From positions 1-64,000 of the forward strand of contig JAEANN010000017.1 of assembly GCA_016841965.1 (NCBI GenBank): a stretch of 64,000 nt of DNA, written 5' to 3'. Shown piece after piece: positions 47,334 to 55,888 of this stretch. The DNA comes from Candidatus Roseilinea mizusawaensis. GTDB lineage: Bacteria > Chloroflexota > Anaerolineae > J036 > Brachytrichaceae. Position 1 is the first letter of the stretch; each line of letters opens with the position of its first letter. The translations under genes and the position numbers were made by a program. The notes beneath the pieces are model-generated. The model worked only from the letters and a program-made list of their open reading frames with translations. It was not told where the DNA came from and did no database searches.

Positions 47334-47996
47334 TCAGGCTCCTCGACCGTTGTGATTGTCGATCGGCGTGCTCAGCAGCCGCTCGTTGTAGTAAGCGGAT
47401 AACTGTTCGCGCAGATTCAGCCGGGCGCGCAGCAGCCTGGTCTTCACGGCTGCTTCGGTCACGTTTAAGGCTTCGGCTGTTTCGCGCACCGACAGGCCCT
47501 CGATATCGCGCAGCAGAAATACGGCTTTCAGCGCCGGCGACAGGCGGTCGATGGCTTGATCGAGATGATCGCGCGCCTCAGATGACAGCAGTTCCTCTTC
47601 TGGCAGGCAACACCAATCCACGATTTGGATTGGTTCCTGTTCGCCATCTGGCGTTGGCTGGGCTTCGTCCACTGAGATGGCGTCGGGTTTGCGCCGCCGC
47701 AGCGCCATGAACGCTTCGTTGGCGGCAATCCGGTATAGCCAGGTCGAGATGCTGGAACGGCCTTCGAAGTCGGGCAAGGCGCGGAAAGCTTTCAAGAACG
47801 TCTCTTGAAGCACGTCCTCGGCATCTTGTGTGTCTCCCAGAATCTTCAACGCCAGCCGGTAAATAGGGCCGGAATACCTGTCGACCAGACGGGCGAATTC
47901 TGCCCGATCGCCGGCCCGCAACGCAGTCAGTGAAAACTCGGTACGGCCATCGCTGCGCTCACCCGATGGTTGCAAAGCAGTTGCACTTTTAGCCAT
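47334..47996 (-). CDS. ECF RNA polymerase sigma factor
   Basis: A 220-residue sigma-70 group IV protein. Region 2 is around 27-95 (FARLVDRYSGPIYRLALKILGDTQDAEDVLQETFLKAFRAL...STWLYRIAANEA), a Glu/Asp-rich linker with a CC pair, and region 4 around 140-195 (LSPALKAVFLLRDIEGLSVRETAEALNVTEAAVKTRLLRARLNL). It redirects polymerase to a stress regulon and is held by the adjacent anti-sigma. Its start overlaps the xer stop by 8 bases. Candidate targets: the PDO and osmC genes downstream. Confidence 0.93.
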   Translation of the reverse strand: MAKSATALQPSGERSDGRTEFSLTALRAGDRAEFARLVDRYSGPIYRLALKILGDTQDAEDVLQETFLKAFRALPDFEGRSSISTWLYRIAANEAFMALRRRKPDAISVDEAQPTPDGEQEPIQIVDWCCLPEEELLSSEARDHLDQAIDRLSPALKAVFLLRDIEGLSVRETAEALNVTEAAVKTRLLRARLNLREQLSAYYNERLLSTPIDNHNGRGA

Positions 47997-49044
47997 TATG
48001 TCGATCCGTAAGTTTTGACTCGATGATCGAGTCCGATTCTAATGGCCTTGATGGTTGGAGTTGCGAGTGTTCAGGTGATGGCAAGGGAGTGAGCACAACA
48101 GAGGGGCCTTCGACAATAGGCGGGTGGGCAGCACTCTGCTCGTCCGGCTTGGCCGGCGATTGCTGCTCCGGTGGCGCCTTGCTCCCCCTGTGTGACCGGT
48201 ACATCTGGGTGGTGGCAAGATTGGCGTGTCCCAACCATTCCTGGACGCGTCGCACATCCTCGCCGCTGTTGAGCATATGTGCGGCGCGCGAGTGGCGCAG
48301 TGTGTGAGGCGTTACCTCACCCTCGATGCCGGCTGCTTTGGCATATTGACGTGTTATCAGCCACACCGCCTGGCGCGTCAGCCGGGCGCCTTGGGGATTG
48401 ACGAACACGTAATCGGTCATACTGTTGCCGGCCAGTTCGATCCGAGCTTGTGCCAGATAGTCGCGCAAGACAGCAATGGTGCGCGGCAGCAGCGGCGTCA
48501 TGCGCTGGCGGTTTCCGCGTCCGACGCATCTGACTTCATTCGTTTCCAGGCTTAGGTCCTCCAGCCTCAAGTTGATTGCTTCGGATACGCGCATGCCGGT
48601 GGAGTAGATCAGTTCCAGCAAAGCCCGGTCTCGCATAGATCGGGGCGGCGGTGTCATTGCGGTTGCTTCGAACAAGCGCTCGATTTCATCGGTATTGAGC
48701 AGCCTCGGCGGTCGCTTCTTAACGCGCGGCGATTTCAACTTCAGCGAAGGATCTTGCCCAATCCTCCCTTGTTGGTGTAACCAATGAAACAGCGTCTTAA
48801 GCGCGGCAACTTTTCGCGCGATGGTAGATTTGGCGTAGCCGTGCTCCGTCAGCACCGCTACATAATCTGCCAACATCTCCTGCGTGATCGCCGACCAAGC
48901 AGACACAGCCTGGGTATCTTGGTGTATGAGATATTGTGCAAACTGGCTTAGGTCATTCTTGTACGCCCAGATCGTGTTTGGCGAGGCGTCGCGGTCTGTC
49001 CTCAAATGCTCCAAAAACTGTTCAATCCCGCTTTGCCAGTGCAT
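47989..49044 (-). CDS. XerC/XerD-type tyrosine recombinase with Pro-rich tail
   Basis: A 351-residue recombinase. SAM-like N-terminal domain (8-90), catalytic domain with Arg in GMRVSEAINL, HTLRHSRAAHML (His and Arg), GHANLATTQMY (His and nucleophile Tyr, about 284). The usual GKGxKxR loop reads GRGNRQRMTPL, so the conserved Lys is Arg. A Pro/Ser/Glu-rich tail of about 65 residues follows the active Tyr, beyond normal Xer length. Likely resolves chromosome dimers, but an integrase role is possible. It shares a compact divergent promoter region with serA. Confidence 0.85.
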   Translation of the reverse strand: MHWQSGIEQFLEHLRTDRDASPNTIWAYKNDLSQFAQYLIHQDTQAVSAWSAITQEMLADYVAVLTEHGYAKSTIARKVAALKTLFHWLHQQGRIGQDPSLKLKSPRVKKRPPRLLNTDEIERLFEATAMTPPPRSMRDRALLELIYSTGMRVSEAINLRLEDLSLETNEVRCVGRGNRQRMTPLLPRTIAVLRDYLAQARIELAGNSMTDYVFVNPQGARLTRQAVWLITRQYAKAAGIEGEVTPHTLRHSRAAHMLNSGEDVRRVQEWLGHANLATTQMYRSHRGSKAPPEQQSPAKPDEQSAAHPPIVEGPSVVLTPLPSPEHSQLQPSRPLESDSIIESKLTDRHNG

Positions 49045-49064
49045 AAGTCACACTCCGCGATGTC

Positions 49065-49084
49065 ATTATACAAGCTTATATAAT
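49065..49084. promoter_or_regulatory. Overlapping divergent -10 boxes, xer / serA
   Basis: ATTATACAAGCTTATATAAT, a near-palindrome with TATAAT rightward (49079-49084) and TATAAT leftward (49070 to 49065). The rightward box ends 7 bases before the serA ATG and no Shine-Dalgarno precedes that start, so serA is probably leaderless. Confidence 0.65.
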
Positions 49085-49091
49085 CTCCCTT

Positions 49092-50699
49092 ATGCCGAAT
49101 CCACAGTCCAATTACAAGATACTGATTCCAGACGATCTGTCATCTGCCGGCCTTGATCTGCTGCGAGCCGATCCGGCTGTTTGTGTCACCGTCGCCAAAA
49201 AGATGCCCAGGGCCGAGCTAATAGCCCAGATCGGCGATTACGACGCATTGATCGTGCGCAGCGAAACAAAAGTAGATGCCGAGGTGATCGAAGCTGGCAA
49301 AAAACTGCGTGTGATTGGCCGCGCCGGCATCGGGGTAGACACTATCGACGTGGTCGCAGCGACACATCGCGGCATTATTGTCATGAACACCCCGCAGGCC
49401 AACACTACTGCTACCTGTGAACATACCATCGCCATGATGCTTGCGCTCGTTCGTAACATCCCCCAGGCTGATGCTTCGTTGCGCCGGGGGGAATGGACGC
49501 GCAGCAAGTTCATGGGCGCGCAGCTCCTCGGCAAGACGCTGGGTGTGATCGGCTTCGGACGTATTGGCACCCAAGTCGCCCGACGCGCGCAAGCCTTTGG
49601 CATGGAGGTCATTGCCTATGACCCTTATGTGAGCGAAGAGGCGGCGCGCGCCAACAAGATCGTGCTGGTTGATCTGGATGAGTTATTGGCCAGGAGTGAT
49701 ATCATCACGCTCCATTCGTCGCTGAATCCCGGCAGCCGGCGTTTGTTAGATTCGGCTGCCATTGACAAAATGAAGACCGGCGCGCGAGTCATCAACGTGG
49801 CGCGCGGCGCGCTGGTCGATGCAGATGCGCTATGCGAGGCGCTCATCAGCGGCAAGCTGGCCGGCGCGGCGCTTGATGTGTTTGAAGAGGAGCCGCCGCC
49901 GGCCGACCATCCCCTGTTCAAGCTGCCAAACGTGGTGCTCACGCCGCATCTCGGCGCCAGCACCATCGAAGCTCAACGCGATGTCTCCATCCAGATGGCC
50001 GAGCAGATCCTCGACGCGCTGCACGAGCGCGAAGTGCGCAACGCTGTCAATTTCCCACCCATCGACCCAACCGCGCTGCCGGTGATCCGGCCCTGGCTGC
50101 GGTTGGCGGAAAAGCTGGGCGCCCTGCAATCGAGCCTGATCGTCGGTCGCATGGAGCGGGTGGAGGTGGAATATCGCGGCGCCGATGTTGCCCCGCACAT
50201 CAAACCCCTCTCGGTGGCCTTGTTGCGCGGTTTGCTTGCCCCGGTGTTGGGCGCAGAGCGTGTCAACTATGTCAATGCGCCGGTCATTGCCGAGGAACGC
50301 GGCATCATCGTGTCTCAGGCAGTTGATCTCACTAGCGCCAACTACACCAACCTGATTTCGTGCCGGGTGACGACCGACAAGGATACCCACACCATCGCCG
50401 GCGTGTTGTTCAATGGCCAACAGCCCCGCGTTGTTCAGATCGACGGCTTTGTGCTGGATGCTGTACCAGAGGGCCTGGTGTTGATTGTCTCCTCGCGCGA
50501 TGTGCCCGGTGTGATTGGCCGCATCGGCACCATTCTCGGCCAGAGCTATGTCAATATTGCCGAGTATCGGCTGGGCCGCACCGGGCCGGGCGATATGGCC
50601 ATGTCGTTCATCAACCTGGACAACCCGGTGCCCGAAGAAACGCTGGAGACCCTGCGCGCGCAGCCGGAAGTGGTGGATGTCAAACAGGTCATGCTGTGA
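49092..50699 (+). CDS. serA: D-3-phosphoglycerate dehydrogenase
   Basis: A 535-residue enzyme of the long (type 1) class. NAD-binding GFGRIGTQVARRAQAFGMEVIAYDP (about 155-179), catalytic Arg in NVARGALVD (about 237), Glu in DVFEEEPPP (about 266) and His in TPHLGAST (about 288), then an intervening allosteric-substrate-binding domain (about 320-450) and a C-terminal ACT domain (LIVSSRDVPGVIGRIGTILG..., about 460-535). First step of serine synthesis, feedback-inhibited by serine in relatives. Divergent from xer. Confidence 0.95.
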   Translation: MPNPQSNYKILIPDDLSSAGLDLLRADPAVCVTVAKKMPRAELIAQIGDYDALIVRSETKVDAEVIEAGKKLRVIGRAGIGVDTIDVVAATHRGIIVMNTPQANTTATCEHTIAMMLALVRNIPQADASLRRGEWTRSKFMGAQLLGKTLGVIGFGRIGTQVARRAQAFGMEVIAYDPYVSEEAARANKIVLVDLDELLARSDIITLHSSLNPGSRRLLDSAAIDKMKTGARVINVARGALVDADALCEALISGKLAGAALDVFEEEPPPADHPLFKLPNVVLTPHLGASTIEAQRDVSIQMAEQILDALHEREVRNAVNFPPIDPTALPVIRPWLRLAEKLGALQSSLIVGRMERVEVEYRGADVAPHIKPLSVALLRGLLAPVLGAERVNYVNAPVIAEERGIIVSQAVDLTSANYTNLISCRVTTDKDTHTIAGVLFNGQQPRVVQIDGFVLDAVPEGLVLIVSSRDVPGVIGRIGTILGQSYVNIAEYRLGRTGPGDMAMSFINLDNPVPEETLETLRAQPEVVDVKQVML

Positions 50700-50815
50700 T
50701 CGGGCGCGCGCGCCTCTCCATAGCCTGGTTGTTGGCCTCGAGGACGAGGCCGGCCCGCGCATCAATCTGCCCTTAGCTTTTCAGCCCGCTGTTGAAGCGA
50801 CAGGTATCGATCCCG

Positions 50816-52075
50816 ATGAAATCTGATCTATCCCAACTGATGCGCGAGCGCGAGCTTGACGCGCTGATGATCTCGTGCCCCGATGGCCTTGCGTCGGTCA
50901 ACACGTCTTTCTTGTACTTCACCGGCCCGGCGCATGTGACACACGGCCACATTATTGTGGTGCGCCGCCCCGACGCCCCCGATCTTGAGGTCACGCTGGT
51001 GCATGCGCCAATGGAGCGCGATGAAGCGGCGCGGGCCGCCGCGCGCGCCGGCCTGCGCCTGCACAGCCTGGGCAACTATGACATGCGCGAGATCCACCGG
51101 GCCGTCAACGGCGACCGGCTGGCCGGCCAGGTCGAACTCACCCGCCGCTTGTTCCATGATCTGGGCGTGCAGGGGCGCGTTGGCTTCTACGGCGTCGACG
51201 AGCGGGGATCGTCTTACATCTTCCTCGACGCGCTGGTAGACGCCAACTTCGTCGAGGTGGTGGTCGAGTATGACAACGACATTCTCAGCGAGGCGCGCAA
51301 AACCAAAGATGCCCAGGAGGCAGCGCAAATCCGCCTGGCCTGCCGGCTGACCGAACAGGTCATCGGCGCCACGCGCGACTTTTTGCGCCGCCATCGTGTC
51401 AGCGGCGAAACGCTCTTCAAGCCGGACGGCAATCCGCTGACCGTCGGCGACGTCAAGTCATTCATCCGCCGTGAAGAGGCCGCGCTCGGCCTCGACGACC
51501 CAGGCTGTATCTTTGCGATTGGGCGCGACGCCGGCGTGCCACACAGCGCCGGCACTGCCGGCGATCCCATTCAACTAGGCCGCACCATTGTGTTCGACAT
51601 TTTTCCGCGCTGGCCCGGTGGCTACTACGCCGACATCACGCGCACCTGGTGCCTGGGGTACGCGACCGATGAAGTCTTGCAAGCGTATGCGCTGGTGAGG
51701 GAGGTGCATGATCGCGCCGAGGCCATGCTCGACACCATTCGTCCGGCCTGGGAGTACAACGAGATGGCCTGTGACCTGTTCGAGGCGCATGGACACCCCA
51801 CGCCGCGCCAGAACCCCGGCCTGACCGCAGGATACGTGCATTCGCTGGGCCACGGGTTCGGGCTGGCCGTGCATGAAGCGCCCTCGATGCGTCTGAAGGC
51901 GCTGACCGGCAACGATGATCCCCTGCCCGCCGGCAGCATCATCACCAATGAGCCGGGCTTGTATTACCCCGATAAAGGCTGGGGCGTGCGGCTGGAGGAC
52001 GATTACTGGCTGAACCCGAACGGCACGGTGGAGCGGCTGACCGAATTCGACCCCGAACTGGTCATTCCGATGTAG
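50816..52075 (+). CDS. M24 family metallopeptidase (Xaa-Pro aminopeptidase-like)
   Basis: About 419 residues from the ATG at 50816; a TTG start 24 bases earlier is possible, and neither has a clear ribosome-binding site. A creatinase-like N-terminal domain (1-150) precedes the pita-bread fold. Metal ligands fit VFDIFPRWPGGYYADITRTW (about 258-277), HSLGHGFGLAVHE (about 343-355), TNEPGLY and RLEDDYW. The C-terminal half is typical of Xaa-Pro peptidases. Cytosolic peptide turnover. 116 bases after serA. Confidence 0.87.
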   Translation: MKSDLSQLMRERELDALMISCPDGLASVNTSFLYFTGPAHVTHGHIIVVRRPDAPDLEVTLVHAPMERDEAARAAARAGLRLHSLGNYDMREIHRAVNGDRLAGQVELTRRLFHDLGVQGRVGFYGVDERGSSYIFLDALVDANFVEVVVEYDNDILSEARKTKDAQEAAQIRLACRLTEQVIGATRDFLRRHRVSGETLFKPDGNPLTVGDVKSFIRREEAALGLDDPGCIFAIGRDAGVPHSAGTAGDPIQLGRTIVFDIFPRWPGGYYADITRTWCLGYATDEVLQAYALVREVHDRAEAMLDTIRPAWEYNEMACDLFEAHGHPTPRQNPGLTAGYVHSLGHGFGLAVHEAPSMRLKALTGNDDPLPAGSIITNEPGLYYPDKGWGVRLEDDYWLNPNGTVERLTEFDPELVIPM

Positions 52076-52135
52076 GGCGTCACAGCGCCATGCAGCCCCA
52101 TCGCCCCGCAGTTTTCAGCCTGCGCGCCGATCCAT

Positions 52136-53353
52136 TCATCTCAGCACTTCGCCCAGCCGCGCAATCCCTTCTCGAATCTGGTCTGGAGCAGCGTTGGAAA
52201 AGTTCAGCCGCATGGTGTTTTCGCCGCCGCCACATGGATAAAATACCCTTCCCGGCACGAACGCCACTTTCTTCGGCACAGCCGCGCGCAGTCGTTCCGT
52301 GGCGTCCACGCCGTCGGCCAGTTCGCACCACAGGAACATGCCGCCTTCGGGTCGGTTCCAGCGCGCCGAGGCAGGAAAGTGTTGTTGCATCGCCGCCAGC
52401 ATCACATCGCGCCGCTCGCGGTATGTTCGGCGAATCACTTCCAGGTGCTGGTTGATGAAGCCATCCTTTGCCAGCTCGTAAGCGATTATCTGGCTGAGGG
52501 TGGATGTGTGCAGGTCGGCGCCCTGCTTACCGCGCGTCAGCATGACGATCACCTCCGGTTCGGCGCACACCCAGGCCAGGCGAAGACCGGGCGCCAGAAT
52601 CTTTGAGAACGAGCTGAGATAGATCACATTGCCGTGATAGGCCCCGTTCACCGGCCCGCGCCCGGCCGCCAGCGACACCAGCGACGGCAGCATCTCGCCT
52701 TCGAAGCGCAACTGCCCATATGGATCGTCCTCGATGATCGGCACGCCGTGCCGCGCCGCGATCTCGATCAGGGCGCGCCGGCGTTCCGGCGAGAGCGTGC
52801 GCCCGGTCGGGTTATTGAAGTTGGGCACCAGGTAAATGAATTTCGGCCCGGCGCGCAACGCCTGCTCCAGCGCGTCGACGACCATGCCGGCCTCATCGGA
52901 GGGCACGGTCACGTACTGCGGGCCATAGGCCGACCAGGCCTGCAATGCGCCGAGATAAGTTGGCGACTCCACCACAATGCGATCGCCGGGATCAATGAAC
53001 ATGCGCCCGATCAGGTCGAGCGCCTGTTGCGAGCCGGAGGTGATGAGGATATTGTCCACCCCGCAGGCCGGCAACCGGTGACGGGGATCGTCGCGCATCC
53101 ACGACGCGATCAACTCGCGCAGGGGCCGGTAACCTTCGGTGGTGCCGTATTGCAGCGCCTGCGCGCCGTGTTCGGTCAGCACGCGCTCGGCGGCGGCGCG
53201 CACCTGGACGATCGGGAACACCTCTGGGGCCGGCAAACCGCCGGCAAACGAGATGAAGTCGGACTGTTCGGTGAGTTTCAGAAGCTCGCGGATGACAGAG
53301 CTGGACATGCTCCGCGCGCGGGCAGTGTAGACGTTTTGCCAGATCGTTTCCAT
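52136..53353 (-). CDS. PLP-dependent aminotransferase, class I/II (LysN/MocR-domain type)
   Basis: A 405-residue enzyme beginning METIWQNVYTARARSMSSSVIRELL. NFNNPTGRTLSPERR (about 175-189), IIEDDPYGQLRFEG (about 200-213) and the PLP lysine in SSFSKILAPGLRLAW (about 234-248, Lys about 238) are all present. The opening is typical of 2-aminoadipate or aromatic aminotransferases of this subgroup. Substrate unknown. GAGG lies six bases upstream. Confidence 0.88.
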   Translation of the reverse strand: METIWQNVYTARARSMSSSVIRELLKLTEQSDFISFAGGLPAPEVFPIVQVRAAAERVLTEHGAQALQYGTTEGYRPLRELIASWMRDDPRHRLPACGVDNILITSGSQQALDLIGRMFIDPGDRIVVESPTYLGALQAWSAYGPQYVTVPSDEAGMVVDALEQALRAGPKFIYLVPNFNNPTGRTLSPERRRALIEIAARHGVPIIEDDPYGQLRFEGEMLPSLVSLAAGRGPVNGAYHGNVIYLSSFSKILAPGLRLAWVCAEPEVIVMLTRGKQGADLHTSTLSQIIAYELAKDGFINQHLEVIRRTYRERRDVMLAAMQQHFPASARWNRPEGGMFLWCELADGVDATERLRAAVPKKVAFVPGRVFYPCGGGENTMRLNFSNAAPDQIREGIARLGEVLR

Positions 53354-53547
53354 GTTGTGCCTCGCTCAACGGTCGTCTGCAAGTCTCGGCAAACGACGCT
53401 GCTATAAGAGGATTGTTGTGCACCTGTCTTGCGCGCCGCCGGCAGCGCCGCAGCCGCCCGGCTGCCACAGGCAAAGACATATCCTCAGTGTAGCCCGTTT
53501 TTGTTAGCGGTGCATTCGCATGGCGCGATCTGTCACGCCCTGGTGCG

Positions 53548-54342
53548 TCAGAGGTGAAATTTCTTCAGCGCAACGTCCAGTTCCTCGGCTGTGCCGATGT
53601 CCAGATATCGCCCGCTGTCGAAGCGCACACCCTGCACGCGCAATCCCTGCCGGATGGCTTCATCGAACACCTGTGACAGAACGATTTCTTTGCCGGCGTA
53701 GGCCGTGTTGCGCAGAAAATCGTGCATCAGGTCGCTGAATGTCTGATTCCAGCAACACAATCCCCACATGTAGCGCAGATCGGTTTCCTTCGGCTTGTCG
53801 ATGTTGTAGACGACCCGCTCCTGCTCGTCGAGCTTGACCATGCCGAATTTCCACGGCGTCTCGGTGGGAAACAGGCCGAGGCTCAAGTCGGCGCCGGCTG
53901 CGCGGTGCCTGGTCAGCAATTGCACAAAGGCGTCGTGCGGCTCGATGATCGTGTCCGGCATTCCGAACACCACGGTTGCCCCCATCAGCCAGGGATAAGC
54001 CAGATCGAGCGCAAACGGCATCCCCCGCAGGTCTTCCTGATACAGGTAGGCCACGTCTGCCCCGAAGCGCCGGCCATCGCCGTAGTAGCGCGCGATGTCG
54101 TGCTTGCTCTCGCCCAGAATGATGAAGACTTGCTGCGCGCCGGCCAGCACTATCTCTTCGAACAAGTATTGGCTTACCACTTTGGGCCGGCGTTCTATCT
54201 TGCCCTTGATTTCGTAGTCCTGGTAGCCTACCGGAAAAAGTTCTTTGGGGCATGGGAACGGGGCCAGTCGTGTGCCTTTGCCCGCCGCCGGGATGATGCC
54301 GATAATTCGCTCGTGCGCGCGATCGCTGATCTGCTCATTCAT
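53548..54342 (-). CDS. Sugar nucleotidyltransferase (RmlA-like)
   Basis: A 264-residue nucleotidyltransferase. Signature IIPAAGKGTRLAPFPCPKELFPVG (about 15-38), then FGMPDTIIEP (about 125-134), WKFGMVKLDEQ and the closing VRFDSGRYLDIGTAEELDVA. Activates a sugar-1-phosphate with a nucleotide triphosphate; the exact sugar is not readable. GGAGG lies six bases before the ATG. Likely feeds envelope polysaccharide or glycosylation. Confidence 0.85.
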   Translation of the reverse strand: MNEQISDRAHERIIGIIPAAGKGTRLAPFPCPKELFPVGYQDYEIKGKIERRPKVVSQYLFEEIVLAGAQQVFIILGESKHDIARYYGDGRRFGADVAYLYQEDLRGMPFALDLAYPWLMGATVVFGMPDTIIEPHDAFVQLLTRHRAAGADLSLGLFPTETPWKFGMVKLDEQERVVYNIDKPKETDLRYMWGLCCWNQTFSDLMHDFLRNTAYAGKEIVLSQVFDEAIRQGLRVQGVRFDSGRYLDIGTAEELDVALKKFHL

Positions 54343-54418
54343 GGGTGCCCTCCACTGTTACTCAAGATGAGATCGATGCCGACCAATCTTGAGTATTTGC
54401 CGGTCGCACAGGATTGTA

Positions 54419-55888
54419 TCAACCCGGGTTCAGCATCGCGCGGGCCTGCGCGGCCATCATGCGCGCGCGGCGCGGGGCGTCGCCCACATAGGCGCCGGCG
54501 TCGAGCAGGCTGCGTGCCGTTGCCGCGTCCACATATTGCGTGATGCCCGGGTCCGCGCACAGGTGGTCGATGAGTGGATTAGGTTTACCGGCGCCGACGG
54601 CCGCCCACGCCGCCAGGCTGTGCTCGCGGATGCGCTCGTGCATATCCTGCCGGCTGGCGCCGGCCTTCACCAGCGCCATCAACAAACGCTCGGTCGCCGC
54701 GAATGGGCCGTAGACATGCATCGTGCGCGCCACCTGCGTCTCGTTCACCTGCAACCCGCTTACGATGCGCTCGGCTGTGCGAATGATCTCATCCGTCGCC
54801 AGAAATGCTTCGCTCAGCACGACCCGCCGATTGGCCGAGTCGTCCAGCGTGCGTTCGAGCAGCGAATGCGCGGCGTTGTCCCACAGCACACGCGGCAGCG
54901 TGGCGATATAACGCGCCAGCGAATCGATCTTCTCGGCATGGATCGGGTTGCGCTTGAAGGGCATGGCCGACGACCCGACCTGCTTTGCCCCAAACGGCTC
55001 GGCCCACTCGCCGATGGGCGGCGATTGCAGCACGCGCAGGTCAAAGGCAAATTTGTAGAGCGATTGCGCGACGCCGGCCAGCCCGTTCACCACCACCCAG
55101 TCTTGCTTGCGCGGGTAGGTTTGTGTAGCGACCGGAAAAGCCAACAGGCCGAGTTTGTCCAGCACGCGCTGTTCAAGCGCGTGGGCGCTCGTGTTATCTT
55201 GCTGCCCTGTCTGCGGGCCGATCAGTTCCAGATAAGAGGCGCTCGTGCCCACTGCGCCTTTGAAGCCTTTGCCCCGGATGCCGGCCCGAATCTGGCGCAC
55301 CTGCTCCAGGTCGATCAACAGGTCTTGCAGATATTGCGCCAGACGATAGCCGATTGTGGTTGGCTCGGCCGGCTGGAGGTGCGTGAAAGCCATGCCCGGC
55401 GTGTCTGCGTAGCGCTCCACCTTGTCCGCGAACGCGGCGATCAGCCGGCTCAGGCCGGCAATCACTTCATCCAGCGCCTCGCGCAGGCGCAGCGCATCGG
55501 CGTTGTCCTCGATATCCATCGACGTAGCGCCGAGGTGAATGATGCCGCCGCCGATGGGGCATTGTTCGGCGAACGCGCGCACCTCGGCCATCAGGTCGTG
55601 ATGAATCTCGCGTTCGATCTCCAGCGCCCGCGCAATGCTGGCTTCGGTCACATCGTCGACGTGGGCGCGCAAATCGGCCGCCTGTTCGGCGCCGACGATG
55701 CCCAGTTCGCGCTGCGCCTCGGCCAGCGCCACCCACACGCGCCGCCACAGCAGCCGTTTGTGGCGCTCGCTCCAGATCGCGCGCATGGTCGGGCCGGCGT
55801 AGCGCGTGGTGAACGGCGATTGATACACGTCGATGGAAAACGGGGGACTCTCGATTTGAGATTTGGGATTTGGGATTTTGGACTGCAT
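54419..55888 (-). CDS. purB: Adenylosuccinate lyase
   Basis: About 489 residues from the ATG at 55888, where stop and start overlap as TGATG with mevalonate kinase. The 57 residues upstream in frame lie inside that gene and are discounted. Fumarase/aspartase-superfamily marks: HLGATSMDIEDNADALR (about 94-110), TAFTHLQPAEPTT-type block (FTHLQPAEPTTIGYR, about 144-158) and the flexible signature loop GSSAMPFKRNPIHAEK (about 285-300). Acts twice in purine synthesis. The first residues (MQSKIPNPKSQIES) are coded by a heptamer array and do not belong to the family. Confidence 0.92.
   Translation of the reverse strand: MQSKIPNPKSQIESPPFSIDVYQSPFTTRYAGPTMRAIWSERHKRLLWRRVWVALAEAQRELGIVGAEQAADLRAHVDDVTEASIARALEIEREIHHDLMAEVRAFAEQCPIGGGIIHLGATSMDIEDNADALRLREALDEVIAGLSRLIAAFADKVERYADTPGMAFTHLQPAEPTTIGYRLAQYLQDLLIDLEQVRQIRAGIRGKGFKGAVGTSASYLELIGPQTGQQDNTSAHALEQRVLDKLGLLAFPVATQTYPRKQDWVVVNGLAGVAQSLYKFAFDLRVLQSPPIGEWAEPFGAKQVGSSAMPFKRNPIHAEKIDSLARYIATLPRVLWDNAAHSLLERTLDDSANRRVVLSEAFLATDEIIRTAERIVSGLQVNETQVARTMHVYGPFAATERLLMALVKAGASRQDMHERIREHSLAAWAAVGAGKPNPLIDHLCADPGITQYVDAATARSLLDAGAYVGDAPRRARMMAAQARAMLNPG
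55852..55886 (-). repeat. GGATTTK heptamer array at the purB start
   Basis: Five gap-free units on the plus strand: CGATTTG, AGATTTG, GGATTTG, GGATTTT, GGACTGC. They encode SKIPNPKSQIE right after the purB start codon. Confidence 0.9.
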
